A stretch of 64,000 bases of DNA from Sabethes cyaneus. Taxonomy: Eukaryota > Arthropoda > Insecta > Diptera > Culicidae. The notes below the pieces were generated by a model. That model ran no database searches, was not told where the DNA came from, and saw only the letters and a program-made list of their open reading frames with translations. Where the stretch lies: contig NC_071355.1 of assembly GCF_943734655.1 (NCBI RefSeq), forward strand, positions 13,124,768 to 13,188,767, in the 5' to 3' direction. Positions 1-13,189 of the stretch are shown here, piece after piece (the stretch's first letter is position 1; each line of letters begins with the position of its first letter). The position numbers and the translations under genes were made by a program.

Positions 1-126
1 TAGGTCTTGTAGTTGTTTGCAGTCCTCTACAGATCGTACAGCAAGAAAAATTTTCAGATCATTCAGATGTTGTATTGTATGTATTTTAGTTTATGACCAT
101 TTTATTATATGACGAAAAATTAATTA

Positions 127-1032
127 GGGGGAAGTCCCCCAGCGCCGGACAGCTCTCAATACCAATACAATAAGACATTTCTGATTTTCATAGTCCAAAT
201 GGTGCACCATAGCTGCTTATATGACAAAATCAACAAAAAAGACTAAAAATTAGCATGTGTGTTTTTGTATGTCAGAATCATTCATGAAAACAGATTTGTC
301 TGTTTTTATCTAGACTAATCTCAAGTTTTTAGTCTTGACCTTGAAATGCGGTCATACATATATATTAATATTTTTGAAACGATGGTTCTACAATTGATGA
401 AGGGACGGTAGGGAAAGAAATGAAAATTGTTTTTATCTACCATCGATCGAATTGTTATGTTTCGGCTAATTTTTGGATTCGCTTTACTTGGTTCAGTCAA
501 ATTCTTGAATGAAATCAAGATTTTGCAAAAAAAAAACAGATTGAGAAAAAACATCACTTACACCAAACCGGTTATCATGTATGAAAAAAACCAAGGACAC
601 CAGTTGATGATCAGTTTTGCGAAGAAGACAGAGAAGCTTCGATGTAGTGCATAAAAAACTGTTTATTTTTATTCAAAGCAATTTTTCAAATATCTTTAGT
701 TAACAAGTATGCAAGCAATAAGAGATTTAAACACTTTGGCATATATTTTTCAGAAATATAAGCCCTGAATTGGTTTATTTTATGATTTCTGTGTCTGGTA
801 CTGGGAGACACAATTTTTATGTAATGACTTTTATCGATTCCTCATTTGGCTTCTAAAATAGGTCATTAGTGATGTAAGTACGTGTAACCTATTGGTTACA
901 CGGTATAACCTATTTTTATTGGAAAATAGTCTTCTGAATTACTCTTCTAGTTAATAAAAACTGAAGTTATGCTAAGTGTTGATTTTATATAGGTAAAAAT
1001 CCCTAGGTGCCCGGTACTCGGGGACTTCCCCC
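127..1032. mobile_element. TA-flanked inverted-repeat element (MITE-like)
   Basis: The left end reads GGGGGAAGTCCCC and the right end is its reverse complement. Both are flanked by TA (125-126 and 1033-1034), as expected of a Tc1/mariner/pogo-type cut-and-paste insertion. The outer 13 bases match well, then similarity decays, although both ends continue with a CCGGnCA motif. The interior is AT-rich, has no recognisable transposase, and contains a small palindrome built on GTAACC/GGTTAC near 885-905. The short open frame at 427-654 resembles no protein I know. Part of its sequence recurs in inverted orientation near 4280-4345, so I treat it as repeat DNA. Superfamily is not resolved. Confidence 0.65.
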
Positions 1033-1044
1033 TATGTGATGTGA

Positions 1045-1610
1045 GCAACAATGATCGAGCCGAATCGTTTGACCTACCCTATGGTCATACTGAACCATTT
1101 CATCCATCTGTGGTCGTACCGAACCATATATATTCTTTAATCAACAATGATTTGGTGCTTTTATGAACATGTGTTCAAATTGATTTCGATCAGTGAAATA
1201 TTAAAATCAGAAATTTACTTTATTCAATAATAAACGTACTGAAACAATATCTAAGGTCGAATCGAACCCTTCAATTCTATGCCATACAGAATTATTTTAT
1301 TCACCAATTCATCCATCTAGGGTCGTACCGTAACATATACTTCATTGAACGATGATCGTATCGAATCATTTTACTTATCAATGGTTGTACCGAAACATTT
1401 AATTAATATAAGGTCGTACCGAACCATTTCAGTTTATGACTGTATGGAAATATTCTGGTTACCATGGGTGAGTAAATGGTTGTACGGAACCATTTCTTTT
1501 AATTCAGTTATAGTCGCTTCGGACCGTTCCAATTATATTCTGAGTTCCGAGCATCTGAGTTTCACTTTATCAATTATGTTGGCCATATGGACCATGTCTT
1601 TCATCGGATG
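1045..1610. repeat. Degenerate ~45-bp tandem repeat (GGTCGTACCGAACCAT)
   Basis: A core like GGTCGTACCGAACCATTT recurs about every 40-50 bases with many substitutions, for example near 1110, 1320, 1385, 1415 and 1480. Units are separated by AT-rich spacers rich in TTCATC or ATCAAT. It lies between two TA-flanked elements. The 91-codon open frame over part of it is a by-product of the repeat and not a credible gene. Confidence 0.6.
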
Positions 1611-1652
1611 GATCGATTAAATGCAAGTAACTAAGTCAATAAGCAAGTATTA

Positions 1653-2147
1653 CAGTATCCCCCCGCTAATCCGACACCCAATAATCCGACGACTCAATAG
1701 TCCGGATCTCGCTACTCCGGAAAATTCCGAATTAAAACGTATTGTACTTGACTTCTTTCAATCGAACACTACCTTCGTTTGGCGTCTCCGTTAAAGTCTT
1801 TCTAACTAAATGGAAATGGTACATGGTGCTGCTTCTAACTACGTTCACTTTTGCCATGGCTATAATATTTTCATTGCTACTCTCAATAGACTGATGTGCT
1901 TGCGCTTATTTCGACACTAACTAAGAATTTCAAAGTATTTTGTTGACGAAATTGAGCATTACCGAGTATAAAACATAGTTATTGCGTACTTTCGACAGAT
2001 ATTTTCAAAAATTTCCGGAGTTGTTTACGTATGGATGTAAACAAAACCACATTTCAAACTCACACTGACGTCAGTTTGACTGTCGGATTATCGAGTCAAA
2101 ATTCGCTAATCCGGCTATAAATTTGTCGGATTAGCGGGGCGGTACTG
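1653..2147. mobile_element. pogo-type MITE
   Basis: Terminal inverted repeats read CAGTATCCCCCCGCTAATCC on the left and CAGTACCGCCCCGCTAATCC as the reverse complement of the right end. Both are flanked by TA (1651-1652, 2148-2149). A CAGT terminus with a TA duplication is the hallmark of the pogo/Tigger group. The motif TAATCCGAC is repeated inside both ends, as subterminal transposase-binding motifs often are. No transposase is encoded, so the element would be non-autonomous. Confidence 0.75.
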
Positions 2148-2399
2148 TATAGAAAAACATACTCTACAAGTTCAGTAATTTCAGTCCCTATACTGGGATA
2201 ATAAAACAAGGATAAAATAATTTTCTTATAATGTACCAAACAAATAATCCTTCGAAACAAGTAATAATATTTTATTGTATATGCGACCAATATTTTTAAT
2301 AAAAAGTACGGATTGTAGATGAAAATATAATGACCATTTAAGATACAGCCCTGACCCCTGCCAAGTAAATTACCTTTTCTCGGTTGGAAGGCAACCTCG

Positions 2400-3388
2400 A
2401 GATCTGTACAAACGGATGCCTGCCTGTCAACGACTGACCACACCGTAGCCCTTGCGACTACGGAGCAGTCCAGTGACAACAAGATATCGACTAAACGAGC
2501 AAGGCAGTCCCCAGGGGAACAAACCCCCACGAGCCCGAAGAAGCGCTTAATCGCTGAGGATCGTAAGCAAACTGTGAAACCCTCCGAGGGTAATAAGACG
2601 CAGTTAGCTCCCGACAATCAGTGGGAAACAGTGAAAAAGAAGAAGGCCAGGAAGAAAGAGGAGGATCGAACTCCACCGAAAGTGGCCAGAAAAAAGAGGA
2701 GCAAAGGCGATGCCCTTATCCTCAAAACTGAGGGGCTGAGTTATGCAGAAGTTTTGAAGGCCATGAGAGGGGATGAGCAGCTGAAGGGTCTTGGCGCGGA
2801 TGTGCGGAGTATCCGCCGCTCAAAAAGCTTGAGCTCAAAAAGGATGCCACTGAGAAGGGTTCTGCCTACAAAGTGCTGGCAGAAAAAGTCCTTAGTGATG
2901 GCATACAGATCCGCGCACTGACGCCTGAGCTGACTCTCCAGCTTAAAAACCTGGACGAGATCACTGAAGCGGTCGAACTGACACGAGCTCTCAAGGAGCA
3001 ATGTAACGTGGTGGTGACTACCGAAGCAGTTCGTCTGCGCAAGGGACCGGCGGGAACCCAGGTAGCTACAATAAGACTTCCACTGGTAGACGGGAATACA
3101 GCCCTGAAGGCGGCCAAGCTGAAGGTGGGATGGTCCGTATGCCCACTGAGCGTGTTCCAGCAGCCGGAGGCTTGCTTCCGGTGCTTTGAGCGAGGGCACA
3201 AGTCCTGGAGCTGTAAGGGGCCTGACAGAAGCCACCTGTGTAGAAGATGTGGCGGTGCGGGCCATATAGCGAGGAACTGTTCGGCGCCGCCCAAGTGCCT
3301 GATATGTACAGGCCAACGGGACGCTAAGCACACAACAGGAGGCTCAAAGTGCCCGGCAGGCGCGCCGGCGACTAAAACACGGGCGTAG
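2400..3388 (+). pseudogene. gag-like ORF1 relic with three zinc knuckles
   Basis: The product would be the nucleic-acid-binding ORF1 protein of a non-LTR retrotransposon, which packages element RNA. An open frame runs from the 5' truncation point through lysine-rich sequence to about 2828. A frameshift in an A-rich stretch near 2825-2840 then moves the reading to the frame ending at 3388. The last third carries CFRCFERGHKSWSC and CRRCGGAGHIARNC, then a CX2C-X7-H-X6-C knuckle starting CLICTG. No start codon is assigned because the 5' end lies inside the coding region; the GTG at 2574 is internal and not a convincing start. The stop at 3386-3388 lies a few bases before the deletion junction. 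Confidence 0.75.
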
Positions 3389-3395
3389 TGCAGGT

Positions 3396-3697
3396 AACGC
3401 AACTATCTGCATAAGTTTGGGCATGCGGAGTCCCCCGCGTGTCCCGAATGCGTGGATGTTGAGGAAACGGCAGAACATGCTTTCTTCATATGCCCTCGTT
3501 TCGCGGGCGCGAGAAGCAGCATGATGGCAGTGAGCGGACAGGACACTACCCCGGATAACTTAGTCCAAAAGATGTGTTCCAGCTCGGACATCTGGGGAGC
3601 GGTCAATGCGGCTGCTACCCAGATTGTACTCGAGCTACAAAACCACTGGAGAGCCGATCAACGGCGAATAAACAGCCTAACTACCATAGTCCAGTAG
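3396..3697 (+). pseudogene. ORF2 carboxyl-terminal fragment (R1-like RT)
   Basis: The frame starting near 3400 reads through the Cys/His-rich tail typical of this clade: CPECVDVEETAEH followed by FFICPRFAGARS, ending LTTIVQ and a stop at 3695-3697. It corresponds closely to the tail of the copy at 18,600-18,883. It begins abruptly at about codon 7 of the shared block (the phrase ending in TATCTGCA), marking the internal deletion. In this copy the glutamine after AVSG is intact, whereas the second copy has a stop there. Confidence 0.8.
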
Positions 3698-3930
3698 TTA
3701 TCTAAGCGAGTGCATTAAGCACAATAGCCCCTCCCTGAAGTAATACCGATAAGGTGGTGCCAGGGGGGATTGAGGTTGGAGACTCGAGTAGGGTTTTAGT
3801 GGGTCGGGATCCTCACGCCCCATTAGGGGGGTCGGGATACCTAAACCCCACTCCCTGAGTTATCTTCTCAGGTGTCTGATAGTACCGTATCTTCCAAGGT
3901 GCTCAGCAGATTTCCCAACTCGTCAAAAAA

Positions 3931-6300
3931 AGGCAACCTCTGATAAAGGTTATTTTTTTTAGTTTCATTCTACTAATATTAGTACAATTTTGTCTCGTTT
4001 CTCCCATATTTCGCTTGAACGGAAAAGACGAATTTGTTATAAAGCAAACAAATGTATTATCTCGGTATGTTCAAATTAAAAGATGTGGCTTTTCGGTCAC
4101 GGGTTTCTCACGAAAACTTTATTTTACGTTTTCGGCTGACGTTTCGAAGATCTATCCCTTCAGAATTTGACTGAATCAAGCAAAGCATTTTGCTGTCCGG
4201 TATTAGGGGACGGCTCGGTGTCCGGTGCTGGGTGATGGGAATCACTGAGAACAATTTATGTTTACTGTACAATTTATGTTAATACTGTAATGCTAATCCG
4301 AAAATTAGCCGAAACATAACAATTCGATCGACGGAAGATAAATGCTAACAAATCTCTGTTAGCTCTGTAGTTTTCAATATAGTGATTTTTCCCGTTTTAC
4401 ACCGTTTGTTAAAGTAATCATGTTGTATTATCTCATCTAGCGCTATAAATCAAACGAAAAGCTGTAAAGCTAGCAACGCTATTAAGACAAACTTTGTTAT
4501 ATACTGCATAAATGCTTTCCCGTTATACCAAAGTATTTTTACATTGTGTTGAGAATCACTGATTCAAGAAATGGTTATTTTGCTCTTAATTTTACATTAA
4601 AAATGGGGGATTTCTTGCTTTAAATCACTGCAGCTCGGGATCGGCAAGCAATACATCGAAGCAATAAGTGAATCTTACATGAAAAAATCTGCGAAATACG
4701 ATGAAATTGGAATGTTTGAGATAAAGTTGTCTTCATTGAAAGAAAAATATAAATTTAGTTTTCAAATTGAATTTAAAAATATTTGGTAGCACTGGTGCTC
4801 AAAAATAATATCTTTTTCGGATTCCTTGGGTAATTTCCTTTGAAAATGTGAAAATAGTGTCTTTTTAAACTTAATATTTCCGGAGATATAAGCAAAAGAA
4901 AATAAGTGGTATTGACAAAAATGGGTATTTTTCTTAAAAATGTCCGATCGGCACCAAATTTGGGGTTTTTAGTTTCTTACCGAAAACAAACAATCTGGCA
5001 AAATTTGGTTCAAATCCGTGAAGGTCGATTACACGGGTCTCGGACACTTCGCATGGAATAACCTATATATATGTAAGTGGGTTTGTCAACAAATAAAACA
5101 ACTTGGCAATTGTAATAATAAGCAAAAGTCAAAACAAAAGCTGTGCAACAATTGGGCATGAGGTATGCAATAATAAGATTTGAAGGTTATTTTGATGTGC
5201 AATAATTGAAGATTACACTTATTGAATGCTGCTATGTTTGAGGTTTAATGCATGTAAACTACACAATTGTGAATTAGCTTGTTTTACACCAAAATAAGAT
5301 GAGTATTCATTATTTTACAAAATAGTTTTAATAGTACGGACCATTCTATCCCACCGGTGCGTTCTGTACGGTCTTCCCCTACTTTTCCGATTCTGGCCGT
5401 TTGATCCTTCAATGTTAGTAGATGATGAATTCTTCTTTTTACGACATAAAAAGGAAAATTAAACGTCCACGAACGTTTAGGTTCTGAACGGCTGAAATCC
5501 CAATCACAAATGGTTGGTGTTAAGTCAAACCGAATTAAGTAATAAAATTCTGATTTCGGGAAAAGCGCAGCCAAAGTTTGCTACTCTGTGCTGTTTGTAG
5601 CTATTGCTCCTTTTATGACTATTTAGACTATTGTGATAATCATTGAAACATACCTTATTTCACACTGTTAATCTGACACTAGAGTGGTGTTTAGTTGACT
5701 TCTTTTCCCTCCTTACCCTTCTTCTTCAGTTCATTTTCCTTGAGAGAAATCACGTACGAGATTCGACCGTGATAATCATACAATTCGGGGTAGTCTAAAT
5801 AGGTGCAAATGTCGCAAGATCAATCGTTCGTAATCATCTCATATATCTGGCTATTTGAAACATTAAGTTAATCTGATTAGGGTAAAATGTAGCTGAGGAA
5901 ATCCTTGATTGTTTGCTATCATTAACCCATTTTTTTTTAAATTTTGCTACTTGGTCTGGTCTGACTTAAAACCGATCAAATACCGAATACAAATACCGTG
6001 AACGCAGGCAATTGCGATCACTTCCCAATTCCGATCACTCTATTAAAGCAGTCGATTCTTAGAAGATTGAAGCAAAAGCCATAGTTAATGAGAAACCTTA
6101 TGATCAAAACTTGCCCTTGAACTATGAATTTGAGTTGTAGGTTTCTATGAACTTCCTATGAGCTATGAATTGTAGCTTTCTTTCTACCTGCACCCTGCAT
6201 ATAAATTCCAATAGAATAATTAGAGTTAGCTTACTGCTCTATTCGAGTGTAACCTGAGCTTACCCTGACTCAGCTAATCGCCTTTAAGTATGTAACCGTC
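3931..6300. other. AT-rich sequence without recognised genes
   Basis: No coding region stands out. Bases 4180-4345 share phrases, inverted, with the element at 127-1032: a CCGGT/GGGGAC cluster and the string around CGAAACATAACAATTCGATC. Around 5020-5066 lies a phrase about a GTCGATTACA motif and CTCGGACAC that recurs inverted at 12,281-12,325. It is probably one end of a dispersed repeat family, but I cannot pair it with a second end. The 96-codon minus frame at 5284-5574 has no recognisable domain. Confidence 0.5.
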
Positions 6301-9300
6301 AAACACCAGTTGCTTAGCATAGAAGTAGTTTTCGTTTCCATACCTCTCACTCAAATAGTCAACACGGATCGCCCACGGGCGGAAAACGCGTGTGGATCAG
6401 ATCGGCAAAGCCCCGTATCGGGTACTTCAATCCAGGCAGCGGGGGACTCCGTTGCGTTGTTTGTGCCAAGGGAATTTCCTTGGCGGTAAATTGATTATCA
6501 ATAAATATTTGCTTCGGCTTCGGTGGATCACAGGGCTTTGATCTGCACCGGCTGGCCGGCCTGCAAAGCCGGCAGGAGCAATAATGAGATAATTTTGCGT
6601 ATTATTACGTGCTGACCTGGACTGCACTGCACCGCTGCAGTTGCAGGATCGGGGAAAAGTATTTGCATTATTTTTCTCTCCTGTTGGGGTCCTATAGTTA
6701 TGCCGCCAATCGAAGATCAATTGAATTGTTTCGGTTAGTCGGATAAACTGAGCGGATAAAGTTGGAGTGAGAAAAAGATAAACGATATTAGGAATTCTGC
6801 GGACTGCGGTGGGGGCTGAACTTACCGCCAGGAAGGGAAATGTAAGGTGTTCCGAACGTGTGCTGTGAACGTGATGGCATGAAGAGACCAAAGTGTCTCA
6901 AGTTTCTATCAGGATTTATTTGTATTGTTGTGTTAACTGTAAAGTAGTTTTTTTTCTCCGTTGATAATGACGACACATTTTACAAGTACTTTAACGCGGT
7001 TTAAATAATTATACCTCGTTCCCATTCATTATCAGTTAGTCATTCCCTGCGCAAGCTTTGTTCCTATCAATTAAGAAACGATATCAATTTAATAGCGTCA
7101 ATTTTCGAAATAACTCTTCCGTTTGGAATGGCTCGATTTTCTTCCCATGGTTTCGAAGAAGGGCACTCCAATCAAAGCTCACGAGGTATGCCCTGATTGC
7201 TGCTCAGAAACCGTCCCCGGGACCAAGCCCGCCCGATGTTCCCGCCTTTCCCAGCCAGGTTCAATGCGACTTAATCGCGGCCAATGGCTGAAAGTGACTT
7301 ATATATTATTATACGTATTATTCTCACTGGCAGTCTTTCAATTGCAATTATCAGCTCGCGAGCGCGTCATGCCTAGCCTCGGTCCCGTAATCAGTCTCGC
7401 GGCGTTCTGCAAGTATTTCCGAGGCTCCCACCCGGCCGACCGCCTGCGCCGTCCGACGCGGCGCGGCTCGTCCCGGCCTGAAATGTCGATACGGAGAAAA
7501 ACGAACCCAGGCCAGTTGCAACAGCGATCATTGATTTAAATTGCGCGCCCCTCTGCGACGAGATCAAAGGAACCGATCGAGTTTGATACAGAAAAAAAAA
7601 CGTTCCTACAAATATGCTAAAACTTTTCAACATCGCCACTGTGGCTGGGCTCCTTCCGCGATCGGGACGACGCGTTTTGTGGGTCTTTCGATGGTCGGTC
7701 GGTCGGCTGGCTGGCTGGTGTTAACGTGACGAGAGTTCTCTCGCGCACAGCGGCTCGCGGCGGCACTTGTCGTCTTGAGGTCTTTCAGATACAGGGAAGA
7801 TACCGAAAGGGAACGGGTGAGACGCGGGTAGCTTTAGAACGAGGTCGCTAACACTTTGGTTATTCGGTTATTTATTAACATCGGTGGGATTGCTGGGGCG
7901 CTCTGGAACTGATCGATGCGCTAGGGTCACGTTGGAGATGTTGGTTACCTCGAGGTTTGTGGTTTCCGGATTCATTGTTCATAATTTGCGAAACAGGTGC
8001 AGAAAATTTTATTAAAATTCGGACTACAAATTAATACAAGATACTTAAGATTGAAAATTACAAAATTCATCGGCAGCTAAAGCCGACTTGGCCTGCCGCC
8101 TGATGTGTGAATGAACAGGCTGTTGCTAATCGCCTCTCGCACGTTGCGGTGCAAAAACCGCTGCTTCCGAATCGTTAGTCGTTAGTTCTCACCGGCTCAG
8201 ATCAGATCAAATTTGTCCTGATTTCGGTACTCTGAGCCCATTTGAGAGGCAACGAGAGAGACCGAGATAAAAAGGTTCAAAAAGGAAGTCGCATACTTTG
8301 CATAGCTGCCAACATTGCGTTCACTTATTAGGTCCAGGTTCAGGCAGTATTTTGACCTTCCCGACACGATTACCGACCGCACTTTCCCACACTCTATTTC
8401 GTAACGTTTTAGAGAAGCTTCGAACAGGTTTGTTGTTCGAGATGGAAATTGTACCGAGATTTCATGTTTCATTGATGCTTCAGCTTGTTTGATTACTGTG
8501 CTGTTGTTGCTGTTGTTCAAAACAGGGCATCATCGCTCGATGGCACATCATCACCAGTCAGTCGTCGGTGGAACCGACAAAACGGCGGAAAAAATATTTA
8601 CGATCCATTAAAACAAGCAACAATTCAGTCTATTGCTCTCAATATATCCCTGGCAACAATTAAACGGCAAACGAAGTTCGTCCGCCCGGCCCGTCAGGGT
8701 AGGGCGGATAAGTCACTCGATCATCGCATCGGAGTAGTGTCCGGAGATGGTCATAAAAGCGCAGAACAAGGGCATACGCTCTGGCTGGCTGCTCCGGTGC
8801 GGTGCGAGTAATTATTTGATTTAGCATTTGCTTTGTTTCCAATTCCGTCCGACCTGCCGGATCCGAACATTTGAAACCACCATCAGGCGGAGATCGATCT
8901 CCACTCTCAAGGTGGCCGCGTGAATTCGGCTGTGAATGCGTGTGTGAGTGTGTGTCTGAGCGGTTCTTTGATAGCTGGCACTGCCAGCTAAGCGGTGGAA
9001 AGTTTATTGGATCTAAGGATTTTACGACACCTCTGCTGTGAGCCGACCAGCCGACGAGGCCGGCCGGCCGGCTCGGGCTGTACCAATGCGGGTGGTTTGA
9101 TGCCGATTCGGGATGAAACCGATCCGATTCCGGTTTATTTTTCGGGGTGTTTATTTGTTTCCAAATAAATACGGTCGTGGGGCACTTAATTGCGGCATGC
9201 ACTGATGTGCCTTCGGGGCTCTCGATAGGATACGCTCTGCGTTTGTGGTTCCACCGCGTACCGGTGTGACACCGGTGTCTGTCAGATTCGGCTTGATAGA

Positions 9301-9560
9301 GGACAATCGGGTGTTTTATGCTGCAATTTTCGTGGAACCGTCCGGTAGAGTCACTATCATAAGATACATATTTGAATTTTATTTCAATTACGCGGAAACG
9401 AGGGAGACTCGTTTTTAATTCCAGCGAGGCAAATGAACTGTGAGCTCTGTACTTCTTTTTGGTTGAGTAAGGTTATGGAGCAGGGCAGGAAGCTGGGCTA
9501 GTCTGAATCAACAGCAACCGCACGACCTAGGGCCGTTTTGAGATAAGACTTCTTTTCTAT
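6300..9560. other. GC-richer unique block, possible regulatory DNA
   Basis: This block is clearly richer in G+C than its flanks, has no visible transposon ends, and contains short tetranucleotide runs (GGTC/GGCT near 7690-7718). Open frames here are short, on both strands, and lack domain signatures or a chain of plausible splice sites. The sequence style resembles constrained non-coding DNA of dipteran introns or intergenic enhancers, but that is inference from composition only. No exon is claimed. Confidence 0.35.
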
Positions 9561-12500
9561 TTGTTTTCACATAACATCATTTACAATGCTCTCTATTTAT
9601 AATAAAATTGTCAGTATCTCTTGAATCTACATTGAGCAAGCATTATGCGTTTATTAAAATATCAATAGTAATACGTGCAAACAAGCAGCTGCACGTCTTA
9701 TCCTTCGTGTTTTGTTCTCATACTGTTCATTCATATAGTATTCGTTATGGAAATACAATCAATACACCGTTCCTGCGGGTATTTCCGCGGACTCATCCTA
9801 AAAATCGATTTTTCAACAGCAAATATCACTACACTACTTTGTTAATATGTATACTATTATGATATACCGTGTTCCTTTAACATTTTAGTTAAAAACTGAC
9901 AACTTTTAATTGGTTAATCAGGCCAAACCAAAGGCTAATTCAGTGTACGCAGATCAACGTGATTTCCAAATATTTTCTTAACAATTATACTAAGCGAAGG
10001 TCTTTTGGAAGGTTTGTTTCGCTCCAAAATGTATTTTTTATTATTAATTCGTTAGGTAAATAGATGTACATTTAGCTGATTTGTTGAAATAGTTACGAAT
10101 GCCTCATTATTAGGGCTGTCTAACCGGTAGTACCGGTAATACCGAAACCGGCCAATTTTTGGATACCGAAATACCGGTTTTGAAGAGGGAAAAACCGGTA
10201 TTTTCGGTGTTTTCTAATGTCCTAGTTTTCTTAATGTTATTATTCGAAGAAGAACTAAGTTTGATAGAAGATTTTAAATTTCATAGAAAAACAACTTGGT
10301 TAATGCTGACGAGGTTCTTCGACTACTAGCATTGAAGAAGATGAAACTGTGAGTCAAACAATTATGGCTTTTGAACCCATTTATTAGAGTACAATAGAGC
10401 ATCTTCGCGTTTCAAATTTTGTTTGAACAACTTTATATTTAAAAACCACCGAATAACTCGATGCTCTCAAATAATGAATTTAGGAAACAGGATTAGGCAA
10501 CGTCACTTACAAATCGTAAATCGTCACTCAACACTGAAGTAAAGAAGCTCCAGTTTCAACTGAAGCAGCACCGCTTCGTTTCAAAACTAGCTTCAATCAG
10601 CGTCAATGAAACGGTTTTCACTTCATCATGACGACCGGCTTTAAAGTTTTGTTTCTATTTTTTTTATCAAATATTCAGTAGAGCAATTTTGAATGCAATT
10701 GAATGAAATTTGAGTAACATTTCCTACAATTCACCGCATATTATAATTGACCTGCTCAACATTGCTCATTCGAAAGTCACTAACCTCAGCTGAAGCTTGC
10801 TTGAAACGTCCTGTACCTGTTCAGCAAATGAAACAAGTCCCTTCCTGTATGAAGCATAGGTAAGAGAAAGTCACCTTCAATTATTTGTTTCGACGATACC
10901 GGGCCCTGATCAGAATACAGGGATTTATGCGCTTTTTGAGCAATCGGGCCATATAAGAATCTGCCAGGAAAGAATTTGGAATACGTTTCAAGTCTTTCGA
11001 GTGATACATTGATTGAACAAATGAATTGTCCAAGCCACTGTCTGCGAATAGTGGGATTGATAATAGAGAACAGAATATACCTGTGAACGACGCTTAAGAG
11101 GATGACGCTATCAAGGGTTCCGGTTTGGGGATGGAGCAAAAATTTGTGAAGAGATTATAGGAAACCGAGGCATTCATTATAGTGCAAGCTACAATCCCGG
11201 GATATACGGAAATAGTTAAGCGCGGGTTTCTCCACTATAAATTTGAAGAAATGAAAGGAAAATTTCTGATGCGCTTAGAGCCGTTTGTTAGACTTCGATG
11301 AAAGCGGAAGTTTTTTCAATTGTTGGAAGTGTTGGCAACAAAATCCGTTCTAGCAAGAGAAATAAATCGCTAAGCGTACTATATCTGCTTAAATTCTACT
11401 TTGCTAAGCAACAATAGACGGATTTCACGTCAACTCGCCTATGGGGTTGGCAGCACCTTCTCAGATTTCAATGAAACTTTTTGTGTGTAAAGAGTTAATG
11501 TAAATAAACAACTTTGCATACTTAGTTTTTCGAAAATTCGTCTAGATTAATTTTTGCAAAGGACTTAATTTTTTTCTTTTTTTTATTATAAAAACCCGAA
11601 TTAATCCACCTAGCGGCGTGACCTGGCCTTTCTACTAGATCATTTTTTATTTCTTAGTATCTATAATTCAGTTGGCCATATTTTTAAACTTCAATTTACT
11701 GCGAGCAACTATTGTATTTTCCTTACTAGACTCCAGAATGAATATATGTAGTAAATCAATAATTCAAAAACCAAAGTGCCACAAACATCTCCGATTGCGG
11801 GTAACAGTAAGAGAAGAAAATTACGATTGAAATATTTGAGAGCAATTTCTGCTTAAAACGCTGGAAAAAGAGCCATTTTTGTTTCGACTATTTTTAATTC
11901 AAATGAAATTTTGCTGATGTTTTCGATGCCACGTAAGGATTCATTTTCTATGAAATTCTTTTCTTTTTTCGTTAAGCGTAACCGTTCAAAAGGGCTTATT
12001 CAGAAATGAGGTCAATATTTGATATATAGCCTAAATTATGCTCTAAAATCTGGTGAAGTGTTATCGATACGGACACTCCTTCAAATTCAAAACAAATATT
12101 TAAAATTTGACAAATTTTTTGAAAATACCCAAATTTTACTTTCTTTTAATAAAACTCAAGCAAAATCTAATTCTACGTATAAATTTGAATGAAATATGTC
12201 ATATAAATTTTTTTCTTAGGCCCAGCCGTTCTCAAGTTATTGTCAATTCAAGTTAATGTTAAAATCTAAAAATTATGTCCTAGGGTAACTCTACGCGAGG
12301 TATCCGAGAACCATGTAATCGACCTTTACGGATATAAAGCAAATTTTGTAAGCTTATTCGTTTTAGTTCAAAAAACAAAAACTTAACATTGGCACCGGTT
12401 GGTCCTCCCCACGGTTAATGGGAGCACCTCCTTTTCACAGAAAAGAAATTTTTGTTAAACCCTCTTATTTTATTTTGCTTTTGAGCTTTGTAAACGAAAC

Positions 12501-13189
12501 ACAATCAGAGAAAAAAGAAAAAGAAGACAACATTTGATTTTTTCAGTCATCTTTTCTTCTTCTTTTTCTCAAGCTGTATTTTGTTTACGAAGCTCAAAAG
12601 TTATAAAAGTCTTTGTCAAGCTACTACCAACAAAACAAAAAAAAAGTTGCTTCCAAATTCCAATACGTTGTGTAGTTTCTGAGGCAAAGATCGTGGTTTT
12701 TCAGGAGCGGCGTTTTATTCCGTCGAAGTTGTTCCACGAAGTTGTTCCGGATCATTATAAAAATAGTAACAAAATAAGCGGAAAAGACTGTAAAATCTGA
12801 AAAATGGTGAATTTTTCAAAAATTTTAGTCGTTTATATCCATTTAAGTGCTAAAGTTTGAATAATTTTAGAAGGAATCATCCGATTTTCAATAACTTGGT
12901 TTCGTTCGATAGATCTCAACAGTAATTTTCTAATAACAATAAATTGTAAAGTATTTCCCATTGAATTAATGCTTATATGTAACAAAAATACGTTTAACAT
13001 ACTTTTGTATCACATTTCTTTATGTAACTTTCAACCCATAATCCCATTCATCATAAAATTTGGAAGTTCAGGGTTTGAAAGGCTCCCCTTTGATATGCAA
13101 TCAATTTTGTTCAAATCGGTTAAGGGACCTATGAGATAATGAAGTCCCATATTTTTCGTATATTTATACATAACTTTTGAAGTAAAAGT

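Larger units (their letters stand above)
2399..3930 (+). mobile_element. R1-clade-like non-LTR element, internally deleted
   Basis: This copy joins the carboxyl half of a gag-like ORF1 directly to the last ~100 codons of ORF2 and a full 3' UTR. The 11-base direct repeat AAGGCAACCTC flanks it (2388-2398 and 3930-3940), the target-site duplication expected after target-primed reverse transcription. The 3' end has a short A-run (3924-3930). The 3' UTR is nearly the same as that of the copy at 17016-19100. Endonuclease and most of the reverse transcriptase are absent. The clade call rests on the three-knuckle gag, the ORF2 carboxyl sequence and the sister copy's reverse transcriptase; no rDNA flank is seen, so it is not a site-specific R1 insertion. 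Confidence 0.8.

Noticed and set aside
2574..2921. Treating the GTG-started 115-codon frame as a complete gene
   Set aside because: It is the middle of a 5'-truncated, frameshifted gag ORF bounded by an 11-bp target duplication.
5020..5066. Pairing with 12,281-12,325 as two ends of one 7-kb element
   Set aside because: The two phrases are inverted relatives, but the orientation and intervening content do not define a single element; more likely two solitary ends of a dispersed family.
7541..7729. Small basic frame in the first GC-richer block
   Set aside because: Low-complexity carboxyl end from GGTC/GGCT runs, no recognisable motif, no supporting context.
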